33,647 nt of DNA, taken from an uncultured Mycoplasmatota bacterium (GTDB lineage: Bacteria > Bacillota_I > Bacilli_A > RF39 > UBA660). Shown here piece after piece: positions 23,980-33,647 of the stretch (the first letter of the stretch is position 1; every line of letters starts with the position of its first letter). The notes under the pieces were generated by a model, which did not search any database, was not told the DNA's origin, and saw only the letters and a list, made by a program, of their open reading frames with translations. Where the stretch lies: assembly GCA_946630615.1 (NCBI GenBank), contig CAMOYX010000005.1, forward strand, positions 1 through 33,647. The letters are read 5' to 3'. Both the position numbers and the translations under genes were made by a program.

Positions 23980-24105
23980 TTACTTACAAAGTCTCTTACG
24001 TCCCTTTGCTCTTCTTCTTTTTAATACATTAGAACCTTTACGAGAAAAGAAACCGTGTGCCTTTTTCATCTTACGTTTATTTGGTTGATAAGTTCCTACT
24101 TCCAT
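23980..24105 (-). CDS. rpmH: 50S ribosomal protein L34
   Basis: [35 protein letters not shown]; start reassigned to 24105 after GGAGG. Confidence 0.95.
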   Translation of the reverse strand: MEVGTYQPNKRKMKKAHGFFSRKGSNVLKRRRAKGRKRLCK

Positions 24106-24201
24106 TTTGCTTCCTCCTTCCACAAAAAAGTCTTCCATATTATAATATGATAACTTTAAAAATGTCAATTAAATAATAATTAACAATATAGTTAAATAAA
24201 G

Positions 24202-24469
24202 TTATCCACATTAATTGTGAATAATTTACTTTTTCTATATATATATTATATGAAATGTGATTAACTTTGTGAATAACATTTACTATTATTTACTTATTTA
24301 TAAACAAATTCTAAACTTATTAACATTATCAACATTCGCAACTATAAACATATCCACACTATTCACACATTTAAATACATATTAAATGTGGATAATGTGG
24401 AAAACTTAAAAATTTCCCATAAATAGACACTTTGTAAGTTATTTATTTTGTGGATAATTTTGTGGATAA
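24202..24469. other. oriC upstream DnaA-box cluster
   Basis: TTATCCACA 24202-24210; TGTGAATAA 24216-24224 and 24268-24276; TTATCAACA 24326-24334; TGTGGATAA 24387-24395, 24449-24457 and 24461-24469. Confidence 0.9.
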
Positions 24470-24486
24470 AATTTTGCGTTTTTATC

Positions 24487-24515
24487 TTTTCAAACTATCG
24501 CTTTCATTGTAGAAT
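24487..24515 (+). promoter_or_regulatory. dnaA promoter candidate
   Basis: TTTTCA-17 nt-TAGAAT. Confidence 0.45.
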
Positions 24516-24548
24516 ATATGTCGAAATATTTGAAAGCGGGGTGGTTAA

Positions 24549-26003
24549 ATGACCGATAAACAACTATGGGATACATACTTAAAAGAAATAAAAGGTCAAC
24601 TTAACCAACCATCTTATAAATCTTGGTTTGAATCCCAAGAACTTATTAAGATAGAGAATAACAAAATATACGTTAAAGTACCGCTAGAAATACACAAAAA
24701 AATACTTAATCAAAACTATGTAACACTTATACAGGATACATTATTTAATATTACAAAAGAAAACTATGAAGTAGAGTACTTACTACAAAGTGAATTAGAG
24801 GCTATTAAAGCAAAAGAAAAGCCTAAAAAACCTAAAATAATAAAAGAAATAGAAGAATCTGATTCAGAAGAAATGGATAACATTCCAAATATAGTAGAAG
24901 AAGAAATAGAAGAAGAAAAAACTACTAAACCTAAGAAAACTACTAAAAAAGATGATGAACCTTGGGAATCTAACTTAATACCAAGCTTAAACTTTGATAA
25001 CTTCATAGTAGGTAATTCCAATAGAATTGCAAAAACGATAGCAATGGACATTGCACAAAACCCAGGTAATACACATAATCCACTATTTATTTATGGTAAA
25101 AGTGGAATAGGTAAAACCCATCTTATGCACGCTATTGGTAACTATATAACAGAACACTCAAATAAAAAGGTGTTATACACAACTTCAGAAATATTTAAAG
25201 ATGACTACGTAAAAATAATGAGTTCATCAGGTAATAATATAGATAAAGCAGTAGATTTTAAAAAGAAATACAGAGAATTAGATGTCTTAATAATAGATGA
25301 TATCCAATACTTAGTAGGTGCAGAAAAAACTCAACAAGAGTTTTTCCACACATTTAACGATCTAAGACAAGCTGGAAAACAAATGATAATCTCTTCAGAT
25401 AGAAGTCCAAACGACTTAACACTATTAGAAGACAGATTAAGATCAAGATTTCTATGGGGATTATCAGTTGATATTTATCCACCAGACTTTGAACTTAGAA
25501 TTAATATAATTAAATCAAAACTTAAAAACTTAAATTATGCTAATAAAATAGATGATGAAGTAATAGATTATATAGCTAATTCATGTACTAATGACGTAAG
25601 ATTTATAGAAGGAACTATAAATAGACTAATGGCATACACAGCAATGATAGTACCAGATAAAATAGACCTAAAATTTGCAAATGAAGCCTTAGCAGACTTC
25701 GTAGATCATAACATTTACTCAGATAATTCTATAGAATCCATTCAAAGAGCAGTAGCTCAACACTATGGATTAACTGTAGAAGACCTAAAAGGTAAGAGAA
25801 GAATGAGTAAAGTAGCTAATGCAAGACAAGTAGGTATGTACTTATCAAGAGAATTAACTCAAGAAAACCTAAGTAGAATAGGGCTTGAGTTCGGTGGAAG
25901 AGATCACTCAACAGTTATCCACGCATGTGAAAAAGTTGAGAAAGATTTAAAGAAAGATAACAAACTTCAAGAAGACTTAAAAGCAATAAAAATGATGATA
26001 TAA
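24549..26003 (+). CDS. dnaA: chromosomal replication initiator protein DnaA
   Basis: NPLFIYGKSGIGKTHLMHAIGN, VLIIDDIQYL, GGRDHSTVIHACEKV. Confidence 0.98.
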   Translation: MTDKQLWDTYLKEIKGQLNQPSYKSWFESQELIKIENNKIYVKVPLEIHKKILNQNYVTLIQDTLFNITKENYEVEYLLQSELEAIKAKEKPKKPKIIKEIEESDSEEMDNIPNIVEEEIEEEKTTKPKKTTKKDDEPWESNLIPSLNFDNFIVGNSNRIAKTIAMDIAQNPGNTHNPLFIYGKSGIGKTHLMHAIGNYITEHSNKKVLYTTSEIFKDDYVKIMSSSGNNIDKAVDFKKKYRELDVLIIDDIQYLVGAEKTQQEFFHTFNDLRQAGKQMIISSDRSPNDLTLLEDRLRSRFLWGLSVDIYPPDFELRINIIKSKLKNLNYANKIDDEVIDYIANSCTNDVRFIEGTINRLMAYTAMIVPDKIDLKFANEALADFVDHNIYSDNSIESIQRAVAQHYGLTVEDLKGKRRMSKVANARQVGMYLSRELTQENLSRIGLEFGGRDHSTVIHACEKVEKDLKKDNKLQEDLKAIKMMI

Positions 26004-26011
26004 ACAATATA

Positions 26012-26141
26012 TGTGTATAACTCATAACTTATTCACAAAGTTATAAACACTAAAATTCCTTATATTATCTACAAAAACAATAGTTATCCACATTATCCAC
26101 ATCTATATAAATAATAATATATATTATATATAATAAATAAA
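26012..26141. other. oriC downstream DnaA boxes plus AT-rich unwinding element
   Basis: TTATTCACA 26029-26037, TTATCTACA 26065-26073, abutting TTATCCACA at 26084-26092 and 26093-26101, then a nearly pure A/T tract from 26102 to 26141. Confidence 0.85.
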
Positions 26142-26161
26142 AAGAAAGAAGGAAGAACAAA

Positions 26162-27283
26162 ATGAAATTTTCAATTGAAAAAAATGTATTATTAGAAAAC
26201 TTAAATAATGTAGTAAGAGGTATATCAAATAAAAATGTAATCCCAATATTAAGTGGTATTAAATTTGAATTAAAAAATGAAGGATTAACACTAACAGCAT
26301 CAGATTCAGAATTAACTATAGAATCTTTTATAGAAAAAGAAAAAATTAGAACTATAGAATCAGAAGGAACAGTTATTATTAGTAGTAAATATATACTAGA
26401 AATAATTAGAAAAATGCCAAGTGATGTTATTAACTTTGAAATGCAAGATAGCTTAAAAATTAAAATATATTCAGACTTTAATGAATATAATTTAAATTGC
26501 TTAGATCCAACTGAATATCCAAGTATCAAATTAATACTTCATAAAGACCCTATAGTAATTAAATCTAATATTCTAAAGGAAACTATCAATCAAACATCAT
26601 TTGCTATCTCAAATCAAGAATTAAGACCTATTCTTACAGGTTTAAACGTAAAAATAAATGGAGATATATTTGAATGTATAGCAACAGACTCTTATAGATT
26701 AGCAAAGAAATCTATTAAAATTGATACACCAGTAGAAGAAGATGTTAACATTGTTATTCCTGGTAAAAATATAAGTGAACTAGAACATATCTTATCTGAT
26801 GAAGATGTAGATGTATTTATGCATATTTTCAACAACAGAGTTCTATTCCAATACAAAAACATTAAATTCCAAACTAATCTATTATCTGGATCATTCCCAA
26901 ATACTTCAAATTTAATTCCAACTGACTTTGAAATCACAGTTAATACAAACAAATTCGATTTCATGGGTGCTGTTGACCGTGCAGCATTACTTACAATGGG
27001 TAAAGATAAAAACATTGTTAAAATGAAAATAGATGAAGAAAACATGGTTATCAACAGTTATGCTTCAGAAATTGGTAAAACTGAAGAAAAAGTTAAAGTT
27101 CAAACTGAAAAAGGATCTAAAATTGATATATCATTCTCAGCTAAATACATGATGGAAGCACTTAAAACATTTAAAGATGATGATTTACAAATTCTACTTA
27201 ATAATGATGTAAAACCAATTATCTTAAAATCAGCAAAAGAAGATTCATTAATTCAATTAATTCTTCCAATTAAAACATACTAA
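26162..27283 (+). CDS. dnaN: DNA polymerase III beta subunit (sliding clamp)
   Basis: clamp-like sequence, FECIATDSYRLAKK, C-terminal LILPIKTY; position after dnaA. Confidence 0.97.
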   Translation: MKFSIEKNVLLENLNNVVRGISNKNVIPILSGIKFELKNEGLTLTASDSELTIESFIEKEKIRTIESEGTVIISSKYILEIIRKMPSDVINFEMQDSLKIKIYSDFNEYNLNCLDPTEYPSIKLILHKDPIVIKSNILKETINQTSFAISNQELRPILTGLNVKINGDIFECIATDSYRLAKKSIKIDTPVEEDVNIVIPGKNISELEHILSDEDVDVFMHIFNNRVLFQYKNIKFQTNLLSGSFPNTSNLIPTDFEITVNTNKFDFMGAVDRAALLTMGKDKNIVKMKIDEENMVINSYASEIGKTEEKVKVQTEKGSKIDISFSAKYMMEALKTFKDDDLQILLNNDVKPIILKSAKEDSLIQLILPIKTY

Positions 27284-27284
27284 T

Positions 27285-27314
27285 AAAAAAAACCCGTATT
27301 TCACGGGTTTTTTT
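27285..27314 (+). terminator. intrinsic terminator of dnaN
   Basis: AAAACCCGT-ATTT-CACGGGTTTTTTTT. Confidence 0.85.
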
Positions 27315-27388
27315 ATTTTCTATAAACCTTATTCAACTTTAATTGACTTAAATATTTGTTATATTAACCCTTGAAAAGGGGAGATTAT

Positions 27389-27856
27389 ATGAATAACTAT
27401 GAAATAACAGAAGACACATTAGCAATAATTCCATCTGGAATTGATAAAACAAAAATATATGAAGTAGATAAAAGCTTTGAATTAGACATATCAACAAAGA
27501 AATTATTGGATAAATCATGTAGATATTATGGATCAAGTCTAGAAGGTAGAATAAAAGGAACTATAGAAATGATTGGAGTAAGATATAAACCACCTATAAT
27601 AGTTGAAGAAACAAGAGATTTAATATTCTTTCCAACAGGTTCAACAAGAGCTGAAGAATCATCTTGGATTAGCTTAAATAACATTATTAATTACTATAAA
27701 AGTAACTCTAAAACTATAATAGAATTTAAAAATTACCAAGAAATCAAGTTTTCAACATCATTTGGAATAATAGATAATCAAATTCTAAGAGCAACAAGGC
27801 TAGAAAGTGCATTAAAAGGGCGAAAAATAGCTAAAAAACATTTTAAACAGGCATAA
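27389..27856 (+). CDS. ComK family protein
   Basis: LDKSCRYYGSSLEGRIKGTIEMIGVRYKPPIIVEETRDLIFFPTGSTRAEESSWISLNNI resembles ComK (DRSCRFFGSSYAGRKAGT...KPPIMV...FPT.STR...WIS); start reassigned to 27389. Confidence 0.8.
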   Translation: MNNYEITEDTLAIIPSGIDKTKIYEVDKSFELDISTKKLLDKSCRYYGSSLEGRIKGTIEMIGVRYKPPIIVEETRDLIFFPTGSTRAEESSWISLNNIINYYKSNSKTIIEFKNYQEIKFSTSFGIIDNQILRATRLESALKGRKIAKKHFKQA

Positions 27857-27860
27857 TCTA

Positions 27861-27908
27861 TGATATAATGTATGTAGGTATAGGAGTACACGTATACCTA
27901 ATTTTTTT
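27861..27908 (+). promoter_or_regulatory. extended -10 promoter followed at once by a terminator-like hairpin
   Basis: TGATATAAT 27861-27869; TAGGTATA (27875-27882) / TATACCTA (27893-27900) then ATTTTTTT. Confidence 0.55.
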
Positions 27909-27937
27909 CTAGAAATTAATTTTTAAGGGGTAATTTT

Positions 27938-29026
27938 ATGAAGATAGTAAATTTAAAACTTATAAATTTTAGAAATTACGAAAATTTAGAAGTAAATTTT
28001 GATCCATCCCTTAATATAATTTATGGAAAAAATGGAGAGGGAAAAACTAATCTAGTAGAAGCTATCTATACATTAGCTTTAACAAGATCATTTAGAAATA
28101 TTAATGATTATAAATTAATAAGAGATACAGAAACTATTGCCAAAGTAGAAGGTAATATTTCTAATAAAATGACAGATAATTACAAAGTAATAATTTCTAA
28201 AGATGGTAAAAAAGTTAAAGTTAATAACAATAAAATACAAAAGATATCTGACTACATATCAAAAATCCCTCTAGTACTTTTTCATCCAGATGACTTACGT
28301 TTTATAAAAGATACGCCATCAATAAGAAGAAAAAGTCTAAATATTTCAATCTCTGAAATAAATCCTGAATATTTAAAGGTATTAAATTATTATAATAAGG
28401 TATTAAAACAAAGAAATGCATACTTAAAAGAAATGATGCTAAACTCAAATAAAGATAGGCATTATTTAGATATTCTAGATGAAAAAATAATTACATATGG
28501 AATGTTTATAAATAGTAAGCGTAAAGACTATATTCATGTTATCAACAATTATTTAAATAATATATTTAAAAATATAACAGGAATAGATGGTCTAACTATT
28601 GAATATATATCTGATTATAATAATTTAACAAAAGAAGAAATATTAAAAAAATACAATGATAACCTATCAAAAGACATGTCTTTTGGTAAAACAAACTTCG
28701 GAGTACATACAGACGACTTCAAATTCAAAATAAATGATAAAGAAGTAAGAGATTATGGAAGTGAAGGAGAACAAAAAAACGTTATTATTGCTTATAAATT
28801 CAGTGAATTAGAAATATTTAAAATTATAAATGGTAATTATCCTTTACTTATTCTAGATGACTTATTTAGTGAACTAGATACTGAAAAAATAGATAACATC
28901 TTAAAGTTATTAAAACCTGATTGTCAGACATTTATAACTTCAACAAGCTTATCATTCTTTAATAATTTAAAAAAAGATAGTTACAAACAAATACACATAG
29001 TAAATGGAAAAATAGAGGAGGTTTAA
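27938..29026 (+). CDS. recF: DNA replication and repair protein RecF
   Basis: [58 protein letters not shown]. Confidence 0.97.
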   Translation: MKIVNLKLINFRNYENLEVNFDPSLNIIYGKNGEGKTNLVEAIYTLALTRSFRNINDYKLIRDTETIAKVEGNISNKMTDNYKVIISKDGKKVKVNNNKIQKISDYISKIPLVLFHPDDLRFIKDTPSIRRKSLNISISEINPEYLKVLNYYNKVLKQRNAYLKEMMLNSNKDRHYLDILDEKIITYGMFINSKRKDYIHVINNYLNNIFKNITGIDGLTIEYISDYNNLTKEEILKKYNDNLSKDMSFGKTNFGVHTDDFKFKINDKEVRDYGSEGEQKNVIIAYKFSELEIFKIINGNYPLLILDDLFSELDTEKIDNILKLLKPDCQTFITSTSLSFFNNLKKDSYKQIHIVNGKIEEV

Positions 29027-29027
29027 A

Positions 29028-31019
29028 ATGGAAAACGAATTAAAAGATTTAGAAAATACTGATGAAGTAGTATTAAATGAATCTGAAGAAGCTGCAAAAG
29101 AAATGACTAAAGCCACTCACTATACTGATGATGATATCCAAGTATTAGAAGGACTAGAGGCAGTTAGAAAAAGACCAGGTATGTATATCGGTAATACAAA
29201 TATTAACGGTCTACATCACTTAGTTTGGGAAATCGTAGATAATGCTGTAGACGAAGCATTAGCAGGATACTGTAATACTATTCATGTTACTGTTGATAAG
29301 GGAAATATTGTATCTGTAGAAGATAACGGTCGTGGTATGCCAACAGGTACTAACGCAAAAACAGGTAAATCTACAATTGAAACAATATTTACAGTATTAC
29401 ACGCCGGTGGTAAATTCGGTGGTGGAGGATACAAAGTATCAGGTGGTCTTCACGGTGTAGGTGCCTCTGTAGTTAACGCTTTATCTGACTTTTTAGAAGT
29501 AAGAGTTAAAAGAGAAGGTACAGTATATTATGAAAGATTTGAAAATGGAGGACATCCAAAAGGAACTTTAGAAGTAATTGGTACATGTGATCCATCACTT
29601 TCTGGTACAACAGTTACATTCCACCCAGATGCAAGTGTATTTGAAACAACAGTTTATGAATACAATACTCTACGTAAGAGATTACAAGAAATGGCATTCT
29701 TAAACAAAGGAATTAAAATAACACTTACAGATAAACGTGAAGAAGAAGAAAAACACGAAGAATTTAAATATGATGGTGGTATTAAAGAATACGTAGCAAT
29801 GTTAAACTCAAATAATAGCACTATTCAACCAGATATAATCTACGTTGAAGGTAGTGAATCTAACGTTATGATTGAAGTTGCTGCTCAATATAACTCTACA
29901 TATAATTCACAAGTATATTCTTTTACAAATAACATTCACACTACTGAAGGTGGTACACATGAAGAAGGTGTTAAAAATGCCTTAACACGTGTATTAAATA
30001 ACTATGCAAGAAACCAAAAAATACTAAAAGATGCTGATGAAAACTTCACAGGAGAAGATGTTAGAGAAGGTCTTACAATGATAGTATCTTGTAAACATCC
30101 AAATCCACAATTTGAAGGACAAACTAAAACTAAATTAGGTAACTCTGAAGTTAAAAAAGTAGCAAATGACGTATTCTCAAAAGGTTTTGAACGTTTCTTA
30201 ATGGAAAACCCAGATCAAGCAAAAGCAATCTGTGAAAAAGCAATGGGTGCTCAAAGAGGACGTATAGCTGCTAAAAAAGCAAGAGAATTAACAAGAAGAA
30301 AAACAGATTTAGATGTAACTAACTTCTATGGAAAACTAAGTGATTGCAAGTCAAAAGATCCAAAAGAATGTGAAATATTCTTAGTCGAGGGAGATTCAGC
30401 CGGTGGATCTGCCAAAAAAGGTAGAGATTCAATGACTCAAGCTATTCTTCCACTAAGAGGTAAGATTTTAAATGTAGAAAAAGCAAGAATTGATAAAGCC
30501 TTATCAAATGAAGAAATAAGAACTATTATTACTGCATTTGGTACAGGTATAGGTGATGACTTTGATCTATCTAAATTAAGATATGACAAGATCGTTATCA
30601 TGACCGATGCCGATGTCGATGGATCACATATTCGTGTACTTCTATTAACTTTATTCTATCGTTTCTTTAAACCAATTGTTGAAGCAGGTCATGTATACGC
30701 CGCTCAACCACCATTATTTAGTATTAAATACGGTAAGAATACTATATATGCTTTAGATGAGGCAGAATTAAAGAAAAAATTAGCAGAAATTCCAGGCAAT
30801 GTTAAACCAGTAATAGGACGTATGAAAGGTTTAGGAGAAATGAATGCCGATGAATTATTTGATACAACAATGGACATTAATAAACGTGTATTAAGAAAAA
30901 TAACAGTAGAAGATGCAATGGCTGCAGATGAAATATTTACTACTCTAATGGGTGAAGAAGTTGAACCTAGACGTAAGTTTATTGAAGAACATGCAGAGTA
31001 TGCAGATTTAGATATATAG
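29028..31019 (+). CDS. gyrB: DNA gyrase subunit B
   Basis: [45 protein letters not shown]. Confidence 0.98.
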   Translation: MENELKDLENTDEVVLNESEEAAKEMTKATHYTDDDIQVLEGLEAVRKRPGMYIGNTNINGLHHLVWEIVDNAVDEALAGYCNTIHVTVDKGNIVSVEDNGRGMPTGTNAKTGKSTIETIFTVLHAGGKFGGGGYKVSGGLHGVGASVVNALSDFLEVRVKREGTVYYERFENGGHPKGTLEVIGTCDPSLSGTTVTFHPDASVFETTVYEYNTLRKRLQEMAFLNKGIKITLTDKREEEEKHEEFKYDGGIKEYVAMLNSNNSTIQPDIIYVEGSESNVMIEVAAQYNSTYNSQVYSFTNNIHTTEGGTHEEGVKNALTRVLNNYARNQKILKDADENFTGEDVREGLTMIVSCKHPNPQFEGQTKTKLGNSEVKKVANDVFSKGFERFLMENPDQAKAICEKAMGAQRGRIAAKKARELTRRKTDLDVTNFYGKLSDCKSKDPKECEIFLVEGDSAGGSAKKGRDSMTQAILPLRGKILNVEKARIDKALSNEEIRTIITAFGTGIGDDFDLSKLRYDKIVIMTDADVDGSHIRVLLLTLFYRFFKPIVEAGHVYAAQPPLFSIKYGKNTIYALDEAELKKKLAEIPGNVKPVIGRMKGLGEMNADELFDTTMDINKRVLRKITVEDAMAADEIFTTLMGEEVEPRRKFIEEHAEYADLDI

Positions 31020-31034
31020 GAGGTGAGGTAGTAT

Positions 31035-33491
31035 ATGGATAATTTATTAGAAAACAATATTGTTGAAGAAGTTAGCAAGTCATTTACTGACTATGCTGCC
31101 TCAGTTATTACAGCTCGTGCTATTCCAGATCTAAGAGATGGATTAAAACCAGTTCATAGACGTATTTTATACGGAATGTGGGAAGAAGGACATACTTCAG
31201 ATAAGATTCATGTTAAATCAGCAAGAATTGTCGGAGATGTCATGGGTAAATATCACCCACATGGTGACTCATCTATTTACGAAGCCATGGTAAGAATGGC
31301 GCAAGATTTCTCATATCGTTGCCCACTAGTAGATGGACATGGTAACTTTGGTAACATGGATGGTGACGGCGCTGCCGCAATGCGTTATACAGAATCTAGA
31401 CTATCAAAGATAAGTAATGAAATGTTAAGAGATATTCAAAAAGATACTGTTAACATGATTCCAAACTTCGATGAAACTGAAAAAGAACCTGAAGTATTAC
31501 CTTCAAGATTTCCAAACATCTTAGTAAACGGTACAACTGGTATCGCAGTAGGTATGGCAACAAACATTCCACCTCACAATTTAGGTGAAGTAATTGATGG
31601 ATGTGTTGCATATATTGATAATCCAGAAATAGACACAATGGGTCTAATGGAATATATTAAGGGACCAGACTTCCCAACAGGTGCTACTATCCTAGGAAAC
31701 TCAGGTATTAAAAAAGCATATGAAACAGGAAGAGGTATTATTACTGTAAGAGCTAAAGCTGAAATTGAAGAACATAATAATAAATATCAAATTGTAGTAA
31801 GCGAAGTTCCATATGGAGTAAATACTCTTGATCTTAAAAATAAAGTAGCAGAACTTGTTCATAACAAAGTTCTAGAAGGAATCTCAGATTATCATAGTGA
31901 TCTTAAAAATGGTAAGATTACAATCACTCTAAAAAGAGATGCTAATCCACAAGTAGTTTTAAATAACTTATATAAACATACAGATTTCCAAACTACATAC
32001 GGTATTATTCTTTTAATGATTGATAATAAAGTACCTAAAACATTAGGCTTAAAAGATATTATTGCTAAATACATTACTTTCCAAAAAGAAGTAATCGTAA
32101 GAAGAACACAATATGATTTAAAGAAAGCTGAAGAAAGAGCTCACATCTTAGAAGGTCTAGCAATAGCCATAGATAACATTGATGAAGTAGTTAAAATTAT
32201 TAGAAACAGTGATGATGAAGAAACAGCAAGACAAACATTAATGTCTAGATTTAGCTTAGATGAAATTCAATCTAACGCAATCCTATCAATGCAACTAAGA
32301 AGATTAACTCATATGTCAAAAGACGCTATAGAGGCCGAATTAAACGATTTAAGAATCAAAATAGCAGAATTTAAAGAAATACTTGCAAGTGAAGAAAAAG
32401 TTGCTCAAATCGTAAAAAATGAGCTTCTAGAGATAAAAGAAAAATATGCAGACGAAAGAAGAACTCATATTGATATGACAGCTGTTGAATATATCGAAGA
32501 TGAATCATTAATACCAGAACAAAATATCATGGTTGTAATGACTAACAACGGATATATTAAACGTACTGAAAGTTCAAATATTAAAGTACAACACCGTGGA
32601 GGTGTAGGTATGAAGGGTATGACAACAAATGAAGACGATTCAATCATGCAAATGATTAATATGTCTACTCACGATCACTTACTATTCTTCACTAATAAAG
32701 GTAAAGTATATAGAATTAAAGGATATGAAGTACCAGAAGCAGGAAGAACTTCTAAAGGAACACCTGTTATTAACTTCATTCCAATTGATAAAGCAAATAA
32801 TGAAGTTGTTAACGGTATGATTACTGTTACTAAAGAAGATGCTGATAAATTCTTAATGTTAGTAACTAAAGAAGGTATTATTAAGAAAACAGCTCTAAGT
32901 GAATTCGATAGCATTAGAAACAATGGTAAGATTTGCATTACATTAAAAGATGACGATGAATTAATCTCAGTTAGAAAGACAACAGGTAATGACCAAGTAT
33001 TATTAGGTTCTACTGAAGGAAAGATCGTTAAATTCAATGAAAATACTGTTAGACCAATGGGTAGAAATGCTGGAGGAGTAAAAGGTATTAACCTTGATGG
33101 TGCTAAGTGTATTGGTGCTGAAGTAGCAACTGATGATGATGTAATCTTAATTGTTACAGAAAAGGGTTACGGTAAGCAAACAAACGTACGTGACTTTAGA
33201 GAAGTATCAAGAGGTAGCAAAGGTGTAAAAGGTATTAATATTACTGAAAAGAATGGACCAATTGCAGTATTTAAGCTAAGTAAAGTATCAGGAGATGCAA
33301 TAATTGTAAGTAATAATGGTATGACTATACGTTTACCATTAGAACAAGTATCTACTCTTGGTAGAGTTACTCAAGGTGTAAAACTTATGAACTTAAAAGA
33401 TGGTGAAAAAGTATCTACTATTTCAATAGTTGATCATGAAGAAGAAACTAATGAAGTAGAAGAAACAGAAAAACCACAAACAACTGAATAA
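31035..33491 (+). CDS. gyrA: DNA gyrase subunit A
   Basis: [53 protein letters not shown], GyrA C-terminal repeats. Confidence 0.97.
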   Translation: MDNLLENNIVEEVSKSFTDYAASVITARAIPDLRDGLKPVHRRILYGMWEEGHTSDKIHVKSARIVGDVMGKYHPHGDSSIYEAMVRMAQDFSYRCPLVDGHGNFGNMDGDGAAAMRYTESRLSKISNEMLRDIQKDTVNMIPNFDETEKEPEVLPSRFPNILVNGTTGIAVGMATNIPPHNLGEVIDGCVAYIDNPEIDTMGLMEYIKGPDFPTGATILGNSGIKKAYETGRGIITVRAKAEIEEHNNKYQIVVSEVPYGVNTLDLKNKVAELVHNKVLEGISDYHSDLKNGKITITLKRDANPQVVLNNLYKHTDFQTTYGIILLMIDNKVPKTLGLKDIIAKYITFQKEVIVRRTQYDLKKAEERAHILEGLAIAIDNIDEVVKIIRNSDDEETARQTLMSRFSLDEIQSNAILSMQLRRLTHMSKDAIEAELNDLRIKIAEFKEILASEEKVAQIVKNELLEIKEKYADERRTHIDMTAVEYIEDESLIPEQNIMVVMTNNGYIKRTESSNIKVQHRGGVGMKGMTTNEDDSIMQMINMSTHDHLLFFTNKGKVYRIKGYEVPEAGRTSKGTPVINFIPIDKANNEVVNGMITVTKEDADKFLMLVTKEGIIKKTALSEFDSIRNNGKICITLKDDDELISVRKTTGNDQVLLGSTEGKIVKFNENTVRPMGRNAGGVKGINLDGAKCIGAEVATDDDVILIVTEKGYGKQTNVRDFREVSRGSKGVKGINITEKNGPIAVFKLSKVSGDAIIVSNNGMTIRLPLEQVSTLGRVTQGVKLMNLKDGEKVSTISIVDHEEETNEVEETEKPQTTE

Positions 33492-33496
33492 ATATA

Positions 33497-33528
33497 AAAA
33501 ATTCTAACAAGCGTTAGAATTTTTTTTT
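33497..33528 (+). terminator. intrinsic terminator of gyrA
   Basis: AAAATTCTAAC-AAGC-GTTAGAATTTTTTTTT. Confidence 0.85.
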
Positions 33529-33647
33529 GCAAAAAAAAATAAATTATTTTATTTTTAAAATGTTAAAACTAAAAATAAAAAGAAAAATTATTTTTAAAAA
33601 TATAGTTATGCACAAAAAAATATTAAAAATATTTTTTTATAAAATAA

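Noticed and set aside
1-33647. CRISPR arrays, tRNA/rRNA genes, IS elements, canonical parS sites
   Set aside because: Looked for and not seen. The only CCCGGG palindromes are the two NBS, and no TGTTTCACGTGAAACA was found.

Overview
This window is a low-GC Firmicutes/Bacilli-type chromosomal origin region. The strand switch lies at about 24.2-24.5 kb, between rpmH on the minus strand and dnaA on the plus strand. To the right are dnaA, dnaN, a ComK-family gene, recF, gyrB and gyrA. To the left, on the minus strand, are rpmH, rnpA, yidC, jag/khpB, a small orphan, mnmE, mnmG, rsmG, a Noc-type parB, a DUF1934-like gene, argS, rpoE, prfA, prmC, murA, a small membrane protein, rpmE, rpiB, a DUF1146-like gene, a LytTR gene, hpf and secA. 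Nearly all genes are co-oriented with replication. DnaA boxes occur on both sides of dnaA, so the origin looks bipartite. Two perfect Noc-binding-site palindromes (ATTTCCCGGGAAAT) are present, one just upstream of the noc/parB promoter. The most unusual part is the accessory block at about 1-5092, downstream of secA. It holds unrelated small genes, all on the minus strand: a membrane protein, TraX-like, NUDIX, MGMT/ATL-like, an unknown protein and two P-loop proteins. Pairs of these non-homologous genes share near-identical 5' leaders and 3' motifs. The two-gene P-loop module is flanked by a 22/23-bp direct repeat. A displaced copy of the secA 3' end (CGSGKKYKQCCGK-stop) lies 1.5 kb beyond the real one, and a 10-bp-phased TCAC triplet occurs near both ends of the intervening segment. 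I interpret this, as inference, as a recombinase-less cassette array or integration hotspot at the secA 3' end. No rRNA, tRNA, CRISPR, IS or transposase was found. All calls are by eye, without database searches.
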